Shown here: positions 1-10,785 of the stretch, piece by piece
Numbering within the stretch: position 1 is the stretch's first letter
Layout: every line of letters begins with the position of its first letter
DNA from: Delphinapterus leucas
Lineage: Eukaryota > Chordata > Mammalia > Artiodactyla > Monodontidae
Direction: 5' to 3'
NCBI RefSeq assembly: GCF_002288925.2
Contig: NW_022098031.1
Span: forward strand, 13,476,105 to 13,540,104
Length of the DNA stretch: 64,000 nt
Program-made: the position numbers and the translations under genes
Notes under the pieces: generated by a model
What the model saw: the letters and a program-made list of their open reading frames with translations, nothing else
What the model was told of the DNA's origin: nothing
Database searches by the model: none

Positions 1-110
1 ACTGTAATTTCTCTTGACTTGCTGTTTTGCTCATCTTTCCATGGAGGCCACTTTTCCGGCTCAAATGCCCATGATATCTCACTGTCATGATGTCAACAAA
101 CAGTAATCTT
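1..110. other. unassigned edge sequence
   Basis: I recognise no gene or repeat here with confidence. It may be a further part of the L2-like stretch that follows. Confidence 0.3.
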
Positions 111-380
111 CTTTGCCTGTCTCTGCTTTCTCCTCCTTTCTAATCCATCCTCATTCCAGATAGATTTTTCCTAAAACATATATTTGGTCATGTCCTTCTA
201 TTTTTAAAAAAATCTTTAATGGGTTATCAAAGCCCTTGGAAACCAGCTTTCCAGTCTCATCTAACACGTTTCCTTTCCACATAGCCTTAGTTACCCAAAT
301 ACACCCTGCTCTTTTCTAGCCGGCTATCTTTGTTCATACACTTTCCTTATATTTCTCATCTATTTATGTTTTATAGATAC
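111..380 (+). mobile_element. L2-like LINE remnant
   Basis: The stretch reads like the part of L2 where pyrimidine-rich sequence is followed by 'ggtcatgtccttct' and a paraphrase of the L2 phrase about cases of 'caaagcccttgg'. It is strongly diverged, as expected of an element active before the placental radiation. The assignment is by eye and could be wrong; no reading frame is preserved. Confidence 0.45.
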
Positions 381-1075
381 TGTGGCGTAAGCCTTAAAAT
401 TAAGGTCCAATATTATGTGCTGTCTTGACATTTGGTAAAATTGGAAGGACTTCAAATGGTCCAACTGCAAATTCCCTTTCCCACCCTGCTTCTGCAGATA
501 AGGTCTCATAGGCAAACAACCCTCCTCATTAGGGGGATCACGTATAGCTCCTGTTTATCCCCAAGTAGCAGTTTTCAGATCCCTACCAGCCTGCAGGATT
601 ATTCAAACAAGCCAATTGTATTCTCCTGTGGAATAGGGGATACCCCACCCTCTTGATACTACAAAGACTGCTTCCCACAGGCTCTGCTTTTCTCTGTTTC
701 TAAATGCAACCCCTGGCATGCAGTGTCCCCCTCCCCCAGGTGGTGAGTAGCTGTGATTAATGAACTGCTATCCATGTCATCTGTCCAGTGTTGGGTGTTG
801 TGTGTTCAGCCATCCCCATAACCCTAGGGCAGGAATCCCTCCCTCACCAATGAGGTGAATTGGAGGTGATTAAAACAGAGATTCCTGTCCAGATCCCAAT
901 ATACCATTTACTATCTTTGTGACTTAAGGAAAATGAAAAGAATGGGAGAATCATTTTAAAATTTAACAAATTATGAGCATTACTACCTCATTTTAAAGTT
1001 TAGAAAAAGGCTGCCAAGGACCAGCTTCAAGGTTCAAAGTACTGGGACTTTGTCACCCCATAGGGGGGTGACATA
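381..1075. other. unassigned non-coding stretch
   Basis: There are no long reading frames or clear repeat landmarks. C-rich runs such as 'gtccccctccccca' near 730 and short AT stretches are present. It could hold an old LTR that I cannot name. The 74-codon frame at 432-656 has no recognisable product. Confidence 0.3.
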
Positions 1076-1077
1076 AC

Positions 1078-1328
1078 AGTCAAAAGTTCAGGCTCTGGAG
1101 TCAATTTTCCTGGGTTCAAATTGTGGCTCTACCTCTTACTAGCTGTGCAATCCTGGTCAGGTTTCTTAATCTTCCTAAACTCTAGTTTCCTCAAAAATCG
1201 GGACAATGATAATATCTACTTTCAGTGTTGTTGTATTGTCCACATAAAGGAGATAATCTATGGAAAAGCCCTGTCACAGTCCCTAGCACATAAGTGCTTA
1301 GTAAATATTAGTTTTTATTATTATTCAT
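1078..1328 (+). mobile_element. MIR SINE
   Basis: The order of landmarks is that of MIR: 'ggctctggagtca', then a B-box-like 'gggttcaaatt', 'ctagctgtgcaat', 'tagtttcctca', and the terminal 'cataagtgcttagtaaatatt' followed by TTATTA repeats. It is nearly full length, in plus orientation, and highly diverged, consistent with an ancient tRNA-derived SINE. The 89-codon frame across it has no meaning. Confidence 0.85.
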
Positions 1329-2500
1329 ATTATAGCATGAGCCAGGGCAATAGATGTACGTTTGGCTCTGCTACTGAGATCATAATTTAGTTTCAAACAA
1401 TGAAGCCTCAAGAGGCTCCTGGAGTCCTTGATCCTACAGTTTCATGTCTGCCATTTTATATATGTTGTCTTTGGAACAAAAGTGACTTTTCTAAGAATTC
1501 TATCACACAGATTGCAGGGTTCAGGTTGCCCTGGATAGAATGCCACCCTGTTGATTGAGCCCTCACCTTTCACGCTCTTTGATGCTATTGGAAGAGACTA
1601 TCCTCAAATTAATCCTAAGGATTATCCAGGTGATCATTCCAGCCCTTTTATCGGGGCTCCCTGCTTGACACCTTGCAAATGTATTTGGGCAAGTGATGTG
1701 CGGGGGCGAGGGGCGGGGAACAGTTTACATTCACACAGCAGCATATGTCTTTCTCCCACATGATTTTCTCCCATACAGGGGGTAGAATAGAGACATCTTT
1801 ACATACTAGTCAGATTTCTGTGTGTTGTATTTTGCCAAGTGCCAGACACTCTAGGTAAATGAGATTATATTCCATGTTTTGCAAAGTCATTTCAAATTAA
1901 ACAACTTTGATTCTGAGTTCTCAGACTGCATCCCAGAACACTGTCTGGTTAAACATGTTTTTGTTTCCTTTTAGTCTCTGGGTGTCCTTCCATAAATATT
2001 GCTTTTTAACTAATCTTTCTTCAGGATTCCATTACTGTCCCCAACAGCACTGGGGTTTACAACAGCCTTGGAGTTCATCTCACCTTATAGCCTAGGGTAA
2101 ATAAAACTTCTGAAAAAACAAGTAGAAAGATGGTTGATATCGTCCATTCATCATGAAGGAGGGAACATTGCCTGAGAGCTTCCATCTCCCAGATTTAGTT
2201 TCAGATCCTGGTGTTGCTAGCGATCTGTTTGGTTTTGGTTCCTTTGAACTTTTAATTTCTGCTTTGGCAAACCCTCCATGGCACTTCTGGCTTCCTCTCT
2301 TTTTCTTTCCTCCTTAAAAAAAAAAAATCCCAAAGAAACAGACTTGGATGGTGGGTGACCCAGGTATTGTATGGATGGTTGTTAGTTGTGGTGGGGCAAG
2401 GAAGGGGCAGAAAGGGAAGAAAAGTGTTGTCAGGAATAAGGAAAATATAATGGGTGTAATTGTTCCCTTCCTATTTCACTTCTGTGTAATCTTTTGAATT
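1329..2500. other. unassigned non-coding stretch
   Basis: No gene or repeat is recognised. The frames at 1551-1763 and 1907-2095 are short, lack family resemblance and look like chance. A run of 11 A lies near 2316-2326. Stretches like this are typical of old intergenic mammalian DNA. Confidence 0.4.
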
Positions 2501-2585
2501 TTTATTTTTAAATTTAAAACAATTTTAATTTAAAAAATTTAAAATTTTCAATTAAATAATTTTAATTAAAAATTTCTAATTAAAT
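2501..2585. repeat. AT-rich low-complexity tract
   Basis: Almost pure A/T built from variations on TTTAAATTT and AATTTTAATT. It lies directly against the 3' end of the old L1, so part of it may be that element's decayed A-tail region. Confidence 0.8.
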
Positions 2586-2796
2586 TTATTTATTGAAGTA
2601 TATTTGATTTACAATGTTGTGTTAGTGTACAGCAGGGTGATTCGGTTATATGCAGTATATATACATATATATTTTTTCATATTTTTTCACTGTGATTTAT
2701 TACATGATATTGAATATAGTTCCCTGTGCTATACAGTAGGACCTTGTTGTCTATCAATTTTATATATAGTAGTTTGTATCTGCTAATCCCAAACCC
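2586..2796 (-). mobile_element. old L1, 3' UTR part (segment 1 of 4)
   Basis: Read on the minus strand this is the 3' UTR of an artiodactyl L1 subfamily. The landmarks on the plus strand are 'attgaagtatatttgattta', 'acaatgttgtgttag', 'gttccctgtgctatacag' and 'gtatctgctaatcccaaa'. The same element resumes at 9061 after two later insertions: the sequence expected after 'aatcccaaac' is found there. It is a 5'-truncated copy whose other parts lie at 9061-10240 and 10304-10785. Confidence 0.85.
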
Positions 2797-3142
2797 TTTT
2801 TTCTGAAATTAATTAATTTATTAATTTATTTATTTTTGGCTGCATTGGGTCTTCGTAGCTGTGTGCCAGCTTTCTCTAGTTGCAGCGAGTGGGGGCTACT
2901 CTTTGCTGTGGTGCACGGGCTTCTCATTGCAGTGGCTTCTCTTGTTGCGGAGCACAGGCTCTAGGCATGTGGGCTTCAGTAGTTGTGGCCCGTGGGCTTT
3001 AAAGCACAGGCTCAGCAGTTGTGGCGCATGGGGTTAGTTGCTCCACGGCATGTGGGACCTTCCTGGACCAGGGCTCTAACCCGTGTCCCCTGCATGGCAG
3101 GTGGATTCTTAACCACTGTGCCACCAGGGAAGCCCCAAACCC
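2788..3142. repeat. target-site duplication pair around CHR SINE
   Basis: The 9-mer 'cccaaaccc' occurs at 2788-2796 and 3134-3142, exactly flanking the SINE. A third, one-mismatch copy (cccaaacac) lies at 9061-9069 just beyond L1-A, so this target site is used twice. Confidence 0.8.
2797..3133 (-). mobile_element. CHR-type tRNA-derived SINE
   Basis: On the plus strand it begins with the T-rich complement of an A-tail (including ttattaattta repeats), continues through 'ggctgcattgggtcttcg' and GC-rich internal repeats, and ends in 'ccaccagggaagc', the complement of the tRNA-like 5' head. That head carries the polymerase III boxes used by this family. The copy is of the longer CHR form with the extended body. 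It is inserted in the old L1 beside L1-A. Confidence 0.85.
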
Positions 3143-3353
3143 TTTTTTTAAGTTAATTATTCTTTATACAGCAGGTTCTTATTACTTATCTATTTTATAC
3201 ATATTAGTGTATATATGTCCAACCCCATCTCCCAATTCATCCCACCACCATCACCCCCCGCACCCCTGCTTTCCCTCTTTGGTGTCCATATATCTGTTCT
3301 CTACATCTGTGTCTCTATTTCTGCCTTGCAAACGGGTTCATCTGTACCATTTT

Positions 3354-6300
3354 CTAGATTCCATATATATGCGTTAATATACGATATTTGTTTTTCTCCC
3401 TCTGACTTACTTCACTCTGTATGACAGTCTCTTGGTCCATTCACGTCGCTACAAATGACCCAATTTTGTTCCTTTTTATGGCTGAGTAATATTCCGTTGT
3501 ATATATGTACCACATCTTCTTTATCCATTTGTCTGTCGATGGGCATTTAGGTTGCTTCCAGGACATGGTTATTGTAAATGGTGCTGCAATGAACGTTGAG
3601 GTGGTTGTGTCTTTTTGAATTATGGTTTTCTGTGCCATATGCCCAGTAGTGGGATTGCTGGGTCATATGGCAATTCTATTTTTAGTTTTTCAAGGAACCT
3701 CCATACTGTTCTCCATAATGGCTGTATCAATTTACATTCTCACCAACAGAGCAAAAGGGTTCCCTTTTCTCCACACCGTCTCCAGCATTTATTGTTTGCA
3801 GATTTTCTGATGATGCCCATTCTAACTGGTGTGAGGTGATACACACTTTGCAGTTTTGATTTGCGTTTCTGTAATGATTAGTGATGTTGAGCATCTTTTC
3901 TTGTGCCTCTTGGCCATCTGTATGTCTTCTTTAGAGAAATGTCAATTTAGGTCTTCTGCCCAATTTTGAATTGGATTGTTTGTTTTTTTAATATTGAGCT
4001 GCATGAGCTGTTTATATATTTTGAAGATTAATCCTTTGTCTGTTGATTTGCTTGCAAATATTTTCTCCCATTCTGAGGGTTGTCTTTTTGCCTTGTTTAT
4101 CATTTCCTTTGCTGTGCAAAAGCTTTGAAGTATCATTAGGTCCCATTTGTTTATTTTTCTTTTTATTTCCACTATGCTAGGAGGTGGGTCAAAAAAAGAT
4201 CTTGCTGTGATTTATATCAAAGAGTGTTCTTCCTATGTTTTCCACTAAGATTGTATAGTGTCCAGTCTTACATTTAGGTCTTTAATCCATTTTGAGTTTA
4301 TTTTTGTGTATGGTCTTAGGGAGTGTTCTAATTTCATTCCTTTATGTGTAGCTGTCCAGCTTTCCCAGCCCCACTTATTGAAGAGACTGTATTTTCTCCA
4401 TTGTATACCTTGCCTCCATTATCATAGATTAGTTGACCATAGGTGTGTGGGTTTATCTCTGGGCTTTCTATCCTGTTCCATTGATCTATATTTCTGTTTT
4501 TCTGCCAGTACCATATTGTCTTCATTACTGTAGCTTTGTAGTATAGTCTGAAGTCAGGGAGCCTGATTCCTACAGCTCCATTTTTTCCCCTCAAGATTGC
4601 TTTGGCTATTCTGGGTCTTTTGTGTCTCCATACAAATTTTAAGATTTTTGTGTTCTAGTTCTGTAAAAAATGCCACTAGTTATTTGATAGGGATTGCATT
4701 GAATCTGTAGATTGCTTTGGGTAGTATAGTCATTTTCACAATATTGATCCTACCAAGCCAAGAACATTGTATACCTCTCCATCTGTTTGTGCCATCTTTG
4801 ATTTCTTTCATCAGTATCTTATAGTTTTCTGAGTACAGGTCTTTTACCTCCTTAGGTAGGTTTATTGCTAGATATTTTATTCCTTTTGTTGCACTGGTGA
4901 ATGGGATTGTTTCCTTAATTTCTCTTTCAGATTTTTCATCGTTAGTGTATAGCAATGCAAGAGATTTCTGTGCATTAGTTTTGTATCCTGCAACTTTACC
5001 AAATTCATTGATAGCTCTAGTAGTTTTCTGGTGGCATCCTTAGGATTATCTCTGTATAGTATCATGTCATCTGCAAACAGTGACAGTTTTACTTCTTCTT
5101 TTCCAAATTGTATTCCTTTTAATTCTTTTTCTTCTGTGATTGCTGTGGCTAGGACTTCCAAAACTATGTTGAATAATAGTGGCAAGAGAGAACATCCTTG
5201 TCTTGTTCCTGATCTTAGAGGAAATGCTTTCAGTTTTTCACCATTGAGAATGATGTTTGCTGTGGGTTGGTCATATATGGCCTTTATATTTCATTGAGGT
5301 AGGTTCCCTCTATGCCCACTTTCTGGAGAGTTTTTATCATAAATGGGTGTTGAATGTTGTCAAAAGTTTTTTCTGCGTCTATTGAGATGATTATATGGTT
5401 TTTATTCTTCAATTTGTTATTATGGTGTATCATATTGATTGATTTATGTATATTGAAGAATCTTTGCATCCCTGGGATAAAACCTACTTGATCATGGTGT
5501 ATGATCCTTTTAATGTGTTGTTGGATTCTGTTTGCTAGCATTTTGTTGAGGATGTTTTGTATCTATATTCATCAGTGATATTGGTTTGTAATTTTCTTCT
5601 TTTTTTGGTAGTATCTTAGTCTGGTTTTGGTCTCAGGGTGATGGTGACCTTATAGAATGAGCTTGGGAGTGTTCGTTCCACTGCAATTTTTTGGAAGAGT
5701 TTGAGAGGGATGTGTGTTAGCTCTTCTCTAAATGTTTGATAGAATTCACCTGTGAAGCCATCTGGTCCTGGACTTTTGTTTGTTGGAAGGTTTTTAATAA
5801 CAGATTCAATTGTATTACTTGTGATTGGTCTGTTCATATTTTCTTTTTCATCCTGGTTCAGTCTTGGAAGGTTATACCTTTCTAAGAATTTGTCCATTTC
5901 TTCCAGGTTGTCCATTTTATTGGCATAGAGTTGCTTGTAGTAGTCTCTTACGATGCTTTGTATCTCTGCGGTGTCCGTTGTAACCTCTCCTTTTTCATTT
6001 CTAATTTTATTGATTTGAGTGTTCTCCCTTTTTTTCTTCATGAGTCTGGCTAATGGTTTGTCAATTTTGTTTATCTTCTCAAAGAATTAACTTGTAGTTT
6101 TATTGATTTTTATATTGTTTTCTTTGTTTCTTTCATTTATTTCTGCTCTGATCTTTATGACTTCTTTCCTCCTACTAACTTTGGGTTTTGTTTGTTCTTC
6201 TTGCTCTAGTTCCTTTAGGTGTAAGGTTAGATTGTTTGTTTACGATTTTTCTTGTTTCTTGAGGTAGGATTGTATTGGTATATACTTCCCTCTGAGAACT

Positions 6301-7165
6301 GCTTTTGCTGCATCCCATAGGTTTTGGATCGTCGTGCTTTCATTGTCATTTGTCTCTAGGTATTTTTTGATTTCCTCTTTGATTTCTTCAGTTATCTCTT
6401 GGTTATTTAGTAACGTATTGTGTGGCCTCCATGTGTTTGTATTTTTTAAGTTTTTTCACCTGTAATTGATTTCTAACCTCATAGCATTGTGGTCAGAAAA
6501 ATGCTTGATATGATTTCAATTTTATTAAATTTACCAAGGCTTGATTTGTGACCCAAGTTGTGATCTCTCCTTGAGAATGTCCTGTGTGCACTTGAGAAGA
6601 AAGTGTAATCTGCTGTTTTCGGATGGAATGTCCTATAAATATCAATTAAATCTAGGTGATCTATTGTGTCACTTAAAGCTTGTGTTTCCTTATTAATTTC
6701 CTGTCTGAATGATCTGTCCATTGGTGTAAGTGAGGTGTTAAAGTCCCCCACTATTATTGTGTTACTGTCAATTTCCTCTCTTATAGCTGTTAGCATTTGC
6801 CTTATGTATTGAGGCACTCCTATGTTTGGTGCATATATATTTATAATTGTTATATCTTCTTCTTGGATTGATCCCTTGATCATTATGTAGTGTCCTTCCT
6901 TGTCTCTTGTAACATTCTTTATTTTAAAGTCTATTTTATCTGATATGAGTATTGCTACTCTAGCTTTCTTTTGATTTCCATTTGCATGTAATACCTTTTT
7001 CCATCCCCTCACTTTCACTCTGTATGTGTCCCAGGTCTGAAGTGGGTCTCTTGTAGACAGCATATATTGTTTTTGTATCCATTCAGCGAACCTGTGTCTT
7101 TTCGCTGGAGCATTTAACACATTCATTTTTAAGGTAATTATTGATGTGTGTGTTCCTATTGCCAT
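3354..7165 (-). pseudogene. L1-A ORF2 (endonuclease/reverse transcriptase), broken
   Basis: The 3.8 kb span fits a typical L1 ORF2 of about 1,270 codons. Family knowledge: the protein nicks target DNA with an APE-like endonuclease and primes reverse transcription of L1 RNA there. The start at 7165 opens a 228-codon frame with the endonuclease phrases IYAPN and GDFN. However, the segment that should contain the catalytic CLQETH motif is read out of frame between two compensating indels, so the catalytic Glu is lost. The reverse-transcriptase FADD motif is visible near 5066-5077 in another frame. The remaining pieces at 5284-5541, 5616-6041, 4680-4955 and 3441-3638 lie in different frames. It is a clear pseudogene. 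Confidence 0.92.
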
Positions 7166-7223
7166 TTTCTTAATTGTTTTGGGTTTGTGTTTGTAGGTCC
7201 TTTTCTATTCTTGTGTTTCCCAC

Positions 7224-7247
7224 TTAGAGAAGTTCTTAGAGAAGTTC
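7224..7247 (-). repeat. 12 bp tandem duplication at ORF1 stop of L1-A
   Basis: 'ttagagaagttc' occurs twice in tandem across the point where ORF1 should stop. The other L1 copies here carry one unit. It duplicates the stop context in this copy. Confidence 0.8.
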
Positions 7248-8160
7248 CTTTTGCATTATTGTAGAGCTGGTTTGGTGGTGCTGAATTCTCTTAGCTGTTG
7301 CTTGTCTGTAAAGCTTTTGATTTCTCCATTGAATCTGAATGAGATCCTTGCTGGGTAGAGTAATCTTGGTTGTAGGTTCTTCCCTTTCATCACTTTAAAT
7401 ATATCATTCTACTCCCTCTGGCTTGTAGAGTTTCTGCTGAGAAATCAGCTGTTAACCTTATGGGAGTTCCCTTGTATGTTATTTGTTGTTTTTCCCTTGC
7501 TGCTTTTAGTAATTTTTCTTTGGCTTTAATTTTTGTCAATTTGATTACTATGTGTCTTGGCGTGTTTCTCCTTGGGTTTTTCCTGCCTGAGACTCTCTGT
7601 GTTTCCTGGATTTGGGTGGCTATATCCTTTCCCATTTTAGGGTCGTTTTCAACTGTAATCTCTTCAAATATTTTCTCGGGTCCTTTCTCTCTCTCTTCTC
7701 CTTCTGGGACCCCTATTATGCGAATGCTGGTGCATTTTATGTTGTCCCAGAGGTCTCTTAGGCTGTCTTCCTTCTTTTCATTCTTTTCTCTTTATTCTAT
7801 CCTGCAGCAGGGAATTCCTCCATTCTGTCTTCCAGGTCACTTAGCTGTTCTTCTGCCTCAGTTATTCTGCTGTTGTCTCCGTCTAGTGTATTTTTTATTT
7901 CAGTTATTGTATTGTTTGTCTCTGATTATTTGTTCTTTAATTCTTCTAGGTGTTTGTTCTTTATTTTTCTAGTTCTTTGTTAAACATTTATTGCATCTTC
8001 TCTATCTTTGCCTCCATTCTTTTTCCAAGGTTCTGGATCATCTTCCCTATCATATTAAGAATTCTTTTTCTGGAAAGTTGCCTATCTCCATTTCATTTAG
8101 TTGTTTTGCTGGGGTTTTATCTTGTTCCTTCATCTGGTACATAGTCCTCTGCCTTTTCAT
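7236..8160 (-). pseudogene. L1-A ORF1 (RNA-binding coiled-coil protein), broken
   Basis: The start is set at 8160, where the minus strand has the ATG-AAA-AGG-CAG opening seen in the other copies. The stop lies in the 'cttctctaag' context at 7236. Family knowledge: ORF1p is a trimeric chaperone that coats L1 RNA, with an N-terminal coiled coil, RRM and C-terminal domain. The span of 925 bp is not a multiple of three, and a frameshift separates the coiled coil from the C-terminal part (81 codons at 7390-7635 read through the GKDIATQIQE and PRHIVIKLTK region). A 27 bp duplication lies in the coiled coil near 7931-7976. Confidence 0.9.
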
Positions 8161-9060
8161 GTTGTCTATGTTTCTGTGAATGTGGTCTTTGTTCCACAGG
8201 CTGCAGGACTGTAGTTCTTCTTGCTTCTGCTGTCTGCCCTCTGGTGGATGAGGCTATCTAAGCAGCTTGTGCAAGCTTCCTGATGGGTGGGACTGGTGGT
8301 GGGTAGAGTTGGGTGTTGCTCTGGTAGGCAGAGCTCGTAAAACTTTAATCCACTTGTCTACTTATAGGTGGGGCTGAGTTCTCTCCCTGTTTGTTGTTTG
8401 GCCTGAGGCGACCCAGCACAGGACCCCACAGGCTCCTTGGTGGGGCTAATGGCGGACTCTGGGAGGACTCATGCCAAGTACTTCCCAGAACTTCTGCTGC
8501 TAGTGTCCTCATCCCTGCAGTGAGCCACAGCCACCCTCGCCTCTGCAGGAGACCCACCAAAACTAGCAGGTAGGTCTGGTTCAGTCTCCTATGGGGTCAC
8601 TGCTTCTTGTCCCTGGGTCCTCGTGCACACACTACTTTGTGTGTGCCCTCCAAGAGTGGAGCCTCTCTTTCCCTCAGTCCTGTCAAAGTCCTGCAATCAA
8701 ATCCTGCTAGCCTTCGAAGTCTGATTCTCTGGGAATTCCTCCTCCTATTTCTGGACCTCCAGGTTGGGAAGCCTGACGTGGGGCTCAGAACATTCACTCC
8801 AGTGGGTGGACCTCTGTGGTATAAGTGTTCTCCAGTTTGTGAGTCACCCACCCGGCAGTTATGGGATTTGATTTTATTGTGATTTTGCCCCTCGTACCAT
8901 GTCATTGCAGCTTCTCCTTTGTCTTTGGATGTGGGGTATCTTTTTTGGTGAGTTCCAGTGTCCTCCTGCCGATGATTGTTCAGCAGTTAGTTGTGATTCT
9001 TGTGCCGTCACAAGAGGGAGTGATCACACGTTCCTATACTCCACTGTCTTGAACCAATCT
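8161..9060 (-). promoter_or_regulatory. L1-A 5' UTR / internal promoter remnant
   Basis: About 900 bp upstream of ORF1 on the minus strand, relatively GC-rich. It matches the 5' UTR type of L1-C and L1-D but not L1-B. In this family the RNA polymerase II promoter lies inside the 5' UTR. The last 30 bases should hold an element like acaatggcgg (a YY1-type site); here it has decayed to acagtggagt. Activity today is unlikely. Confidence 0.75.
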
Positions 9061-10240
9061 CCCAAACACTTAATTTATCTCTCCCCACCCCCTTAACCCT
9101 TTGGTAACCATAAGTATATTTTCTATGTCTGTGAGTCTGTTTCTGTTTTTTAAATAAGCTCATTTGTATCATATTTTAGATTCCATATATAAGTGATATC
9201 ATATGGTATTTGTCTTTCTCTGTCTGACTTACTTCACTTAGCATTATCTTCTCTAGGTCCATCCGTGTTGCTACAAATGGCATTATTTCATTCTTTTCTT
9301 ATGGCTGAATAGTATTCCATTGTATATATATATCACATCTTCTTTATTCATTCATCTGTTGATGGACATTTAGGTTGCTACCATGTCTTGGCTATTGTGA
9401 ATAGTGCTGCTATGAATATTGGGGTACATGTATCTTTTTGAATTAGCATTTTCTGCCCAGGTGTGGGATTGCTGGATTATATGGCAGCTCTATTTTTAGT
9501 TTTTAAAGGAACCTCCATACTGTTTTCTATAGTGGCTGTACCAATTTACATTCCCATCAACAGTGTAGGAGGGTTCCCTTTTCTCCACACCCTCCCCAGC
9601 ATTTGTTATTTGTAGACTTTTTAATGATGGTCATTCTGCCTGGTATTAGGTGATACCTCAATATAGTTTTGATTTGCATTTCTCTAATAATTAGTGATGT
9701 TGAGCATCTGTTCTTGTGCCTATTTTCCTTCTGTATGTCTTCTTTGGAGAAATGTCTATTTAGGTCTTCTGCCCATTTTTTGATTGGGTTATTTGTTTTT
9801 TGTTATTGGGTTGTGTGAGCTGTTTGCATATTTTGGAAATTATGCCCTTGTCTGTCGCAAAGGTTTGCAAACATTTTCTCCCAGTCTTTAGGTTGTCTTT
9901 TTACTTTGTTGATGGCTTCCTTTGCTGTGCAAGCTCATATAAGTTTGATTAGGTCCCATTTGTTGATTTTTGCCTTTATTTCTATTGCCTTGGGAAACTG
10001 ACCTAAGAAAACATTGCTATGATTTATGTCAGAGAATGTTTTGCCTATGTTCTCTTCTAGGAGTTTTATGGTGTCTTGTCTTATATTCAAGTCTTTAAGC
10101 CATTTTGTGTTTATTTTTGTGTATGGTGTGAGAGAGTTTTCTAACTTCATTGACTTACATGTGGGTATCCAGCTTTCCCAACACCACTTGCTGAAGAGAC
10201 TGTCTTTTCTCCATTGTATATTCTTGCCTCCTTTATTAAA
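9061..10240 (-). mobile_element. old L1, 3' UTR and ORF2 C-terminal part (segment 2 of 4)
   Basis: It continues the element that begins at 2586: 'cttaatttatctctcccc' follows the shared target site, then the 3' UTR, then the end of ORF2 with its stop at about 9176. The frame is scattered among short pieces, for example 9935-10357. It is more diverged than L1-A and belongs to a different subfamily, as its 3' UTR is unrelated to that of L1-A. Confidence 0.88.
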
Positions 10241-10303
10241 AATGCACCTGAAACTAACACAACATTGTAAATCAACTATCTCCAATAAAAAATTTAAAAA
10301 AAG
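10241..10303 (+). mobile_element. tiny L1 3' end inserted in the old L1 (segment 3)
   Basis: 'acctgaaactaacacaacat' followed by 'tgtaaatcaactatctccaa' and an A-rich tail is the last ~50 bp of an artiodactyl L1 3' UTR, here in plus orientation. It interrupts minus-strand ORF2: the old L1 reads '...cctttattaaa', then this piece, then 'gattaattgaccataggt'. A short A/T-rich duplicated target is likely but cannot be separated from the tail. Confidence 0.75.
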
Positions 10304-10785
10304 ATTAATTGACCATAGGTGTGTGTGTTTAATTCTGGGCTCTCTATTCTGTTCCATTGATCCATATGTCTGCTTTTATGCCAATACCATGCTGTTTTGA
10401 TTACTGTAGCTTTGTAGTATTGTCTGAAGTCTGGGAGGATTATGCCTCCAGCTTTGTTCTTTTTCCTCAGGCCTGTTTTGGCAATTCTGTGTCTTTTATT
10501 GTTCCATATAAATTTTAGGATTATTTGTTCTGGTCCTGTGAAAAATGTCATGGGTAATTTGATAGGGATCACATTAAATCTGTAGACTGCTTTGAGTATT
10601 GTGGCCATTTTAACAACATTAATTCTTCCAACCCAAGAGTATGGGATATATTTCCATTTCTTTGAATCATCTTCAATTTCCTTTAACAATGTTTTATAGT
10701 TCTCAGCATATAAGTCTTTCACCTCCTTGGTCAGGTTTATTCCTAAGTATTTTATTTTTTTGGATGTGATTTTAAAAGGAATTTT
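10304..10785 (-). mobile_element. old L1, ORF2 part up to its 5' truncation (segment 4)
   Basis: This completes the old L1. The sequence follows ORF2 up to the 'ggtcaggtttattcctaagt' region and then leaves L1 within 'ggatgtgattttaaaagg'. It ends by 5' truncation in the reverse-transcriptase part, as is usual for L1 insertions. Confidence 0.85.

Larger units (their letters stand above)
3143..9060 (-). mobile_element. L1-A: near full-length LINE-1
   Basis: This minus-strand LINE-1 of about 5.9 kb has all parts in order: T-rich complement of the A-tail and 3' UTR (3143-3353), ORF2 (3354-7165), short inter-ORF spacer, ORF1 (7236-8160) and a 0.9 kb 5' UTR (8161-9060). The 5' UTR matches artiodactyl L1 subfamilies and reaches nearly the expected transcription start. 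Flanking 9-mers differ by one base. Many frameshifts break both genes, so the copy is dead. It sits inside an older L1 in the same direction. Confidence 0.92.
9176..10785 (-). pseudogene. old L1 ORF2, C-terminal third, broken
   Basis: The stop lies at about 9176, and the frame can be followed backwards through phrases such as [13 protein letters not shown] and the conserved [13 protein letters not shown] (10294-10722, 142 codons). The element is 5'-truncated at about 10785, so the endonuclease, most of the reverse transcriptase and ORF1 are absent. A 60 bp opposite-strand L1 tail interrupts it at 10241-10303. It has no coding capacity. Confidence 0.85.
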
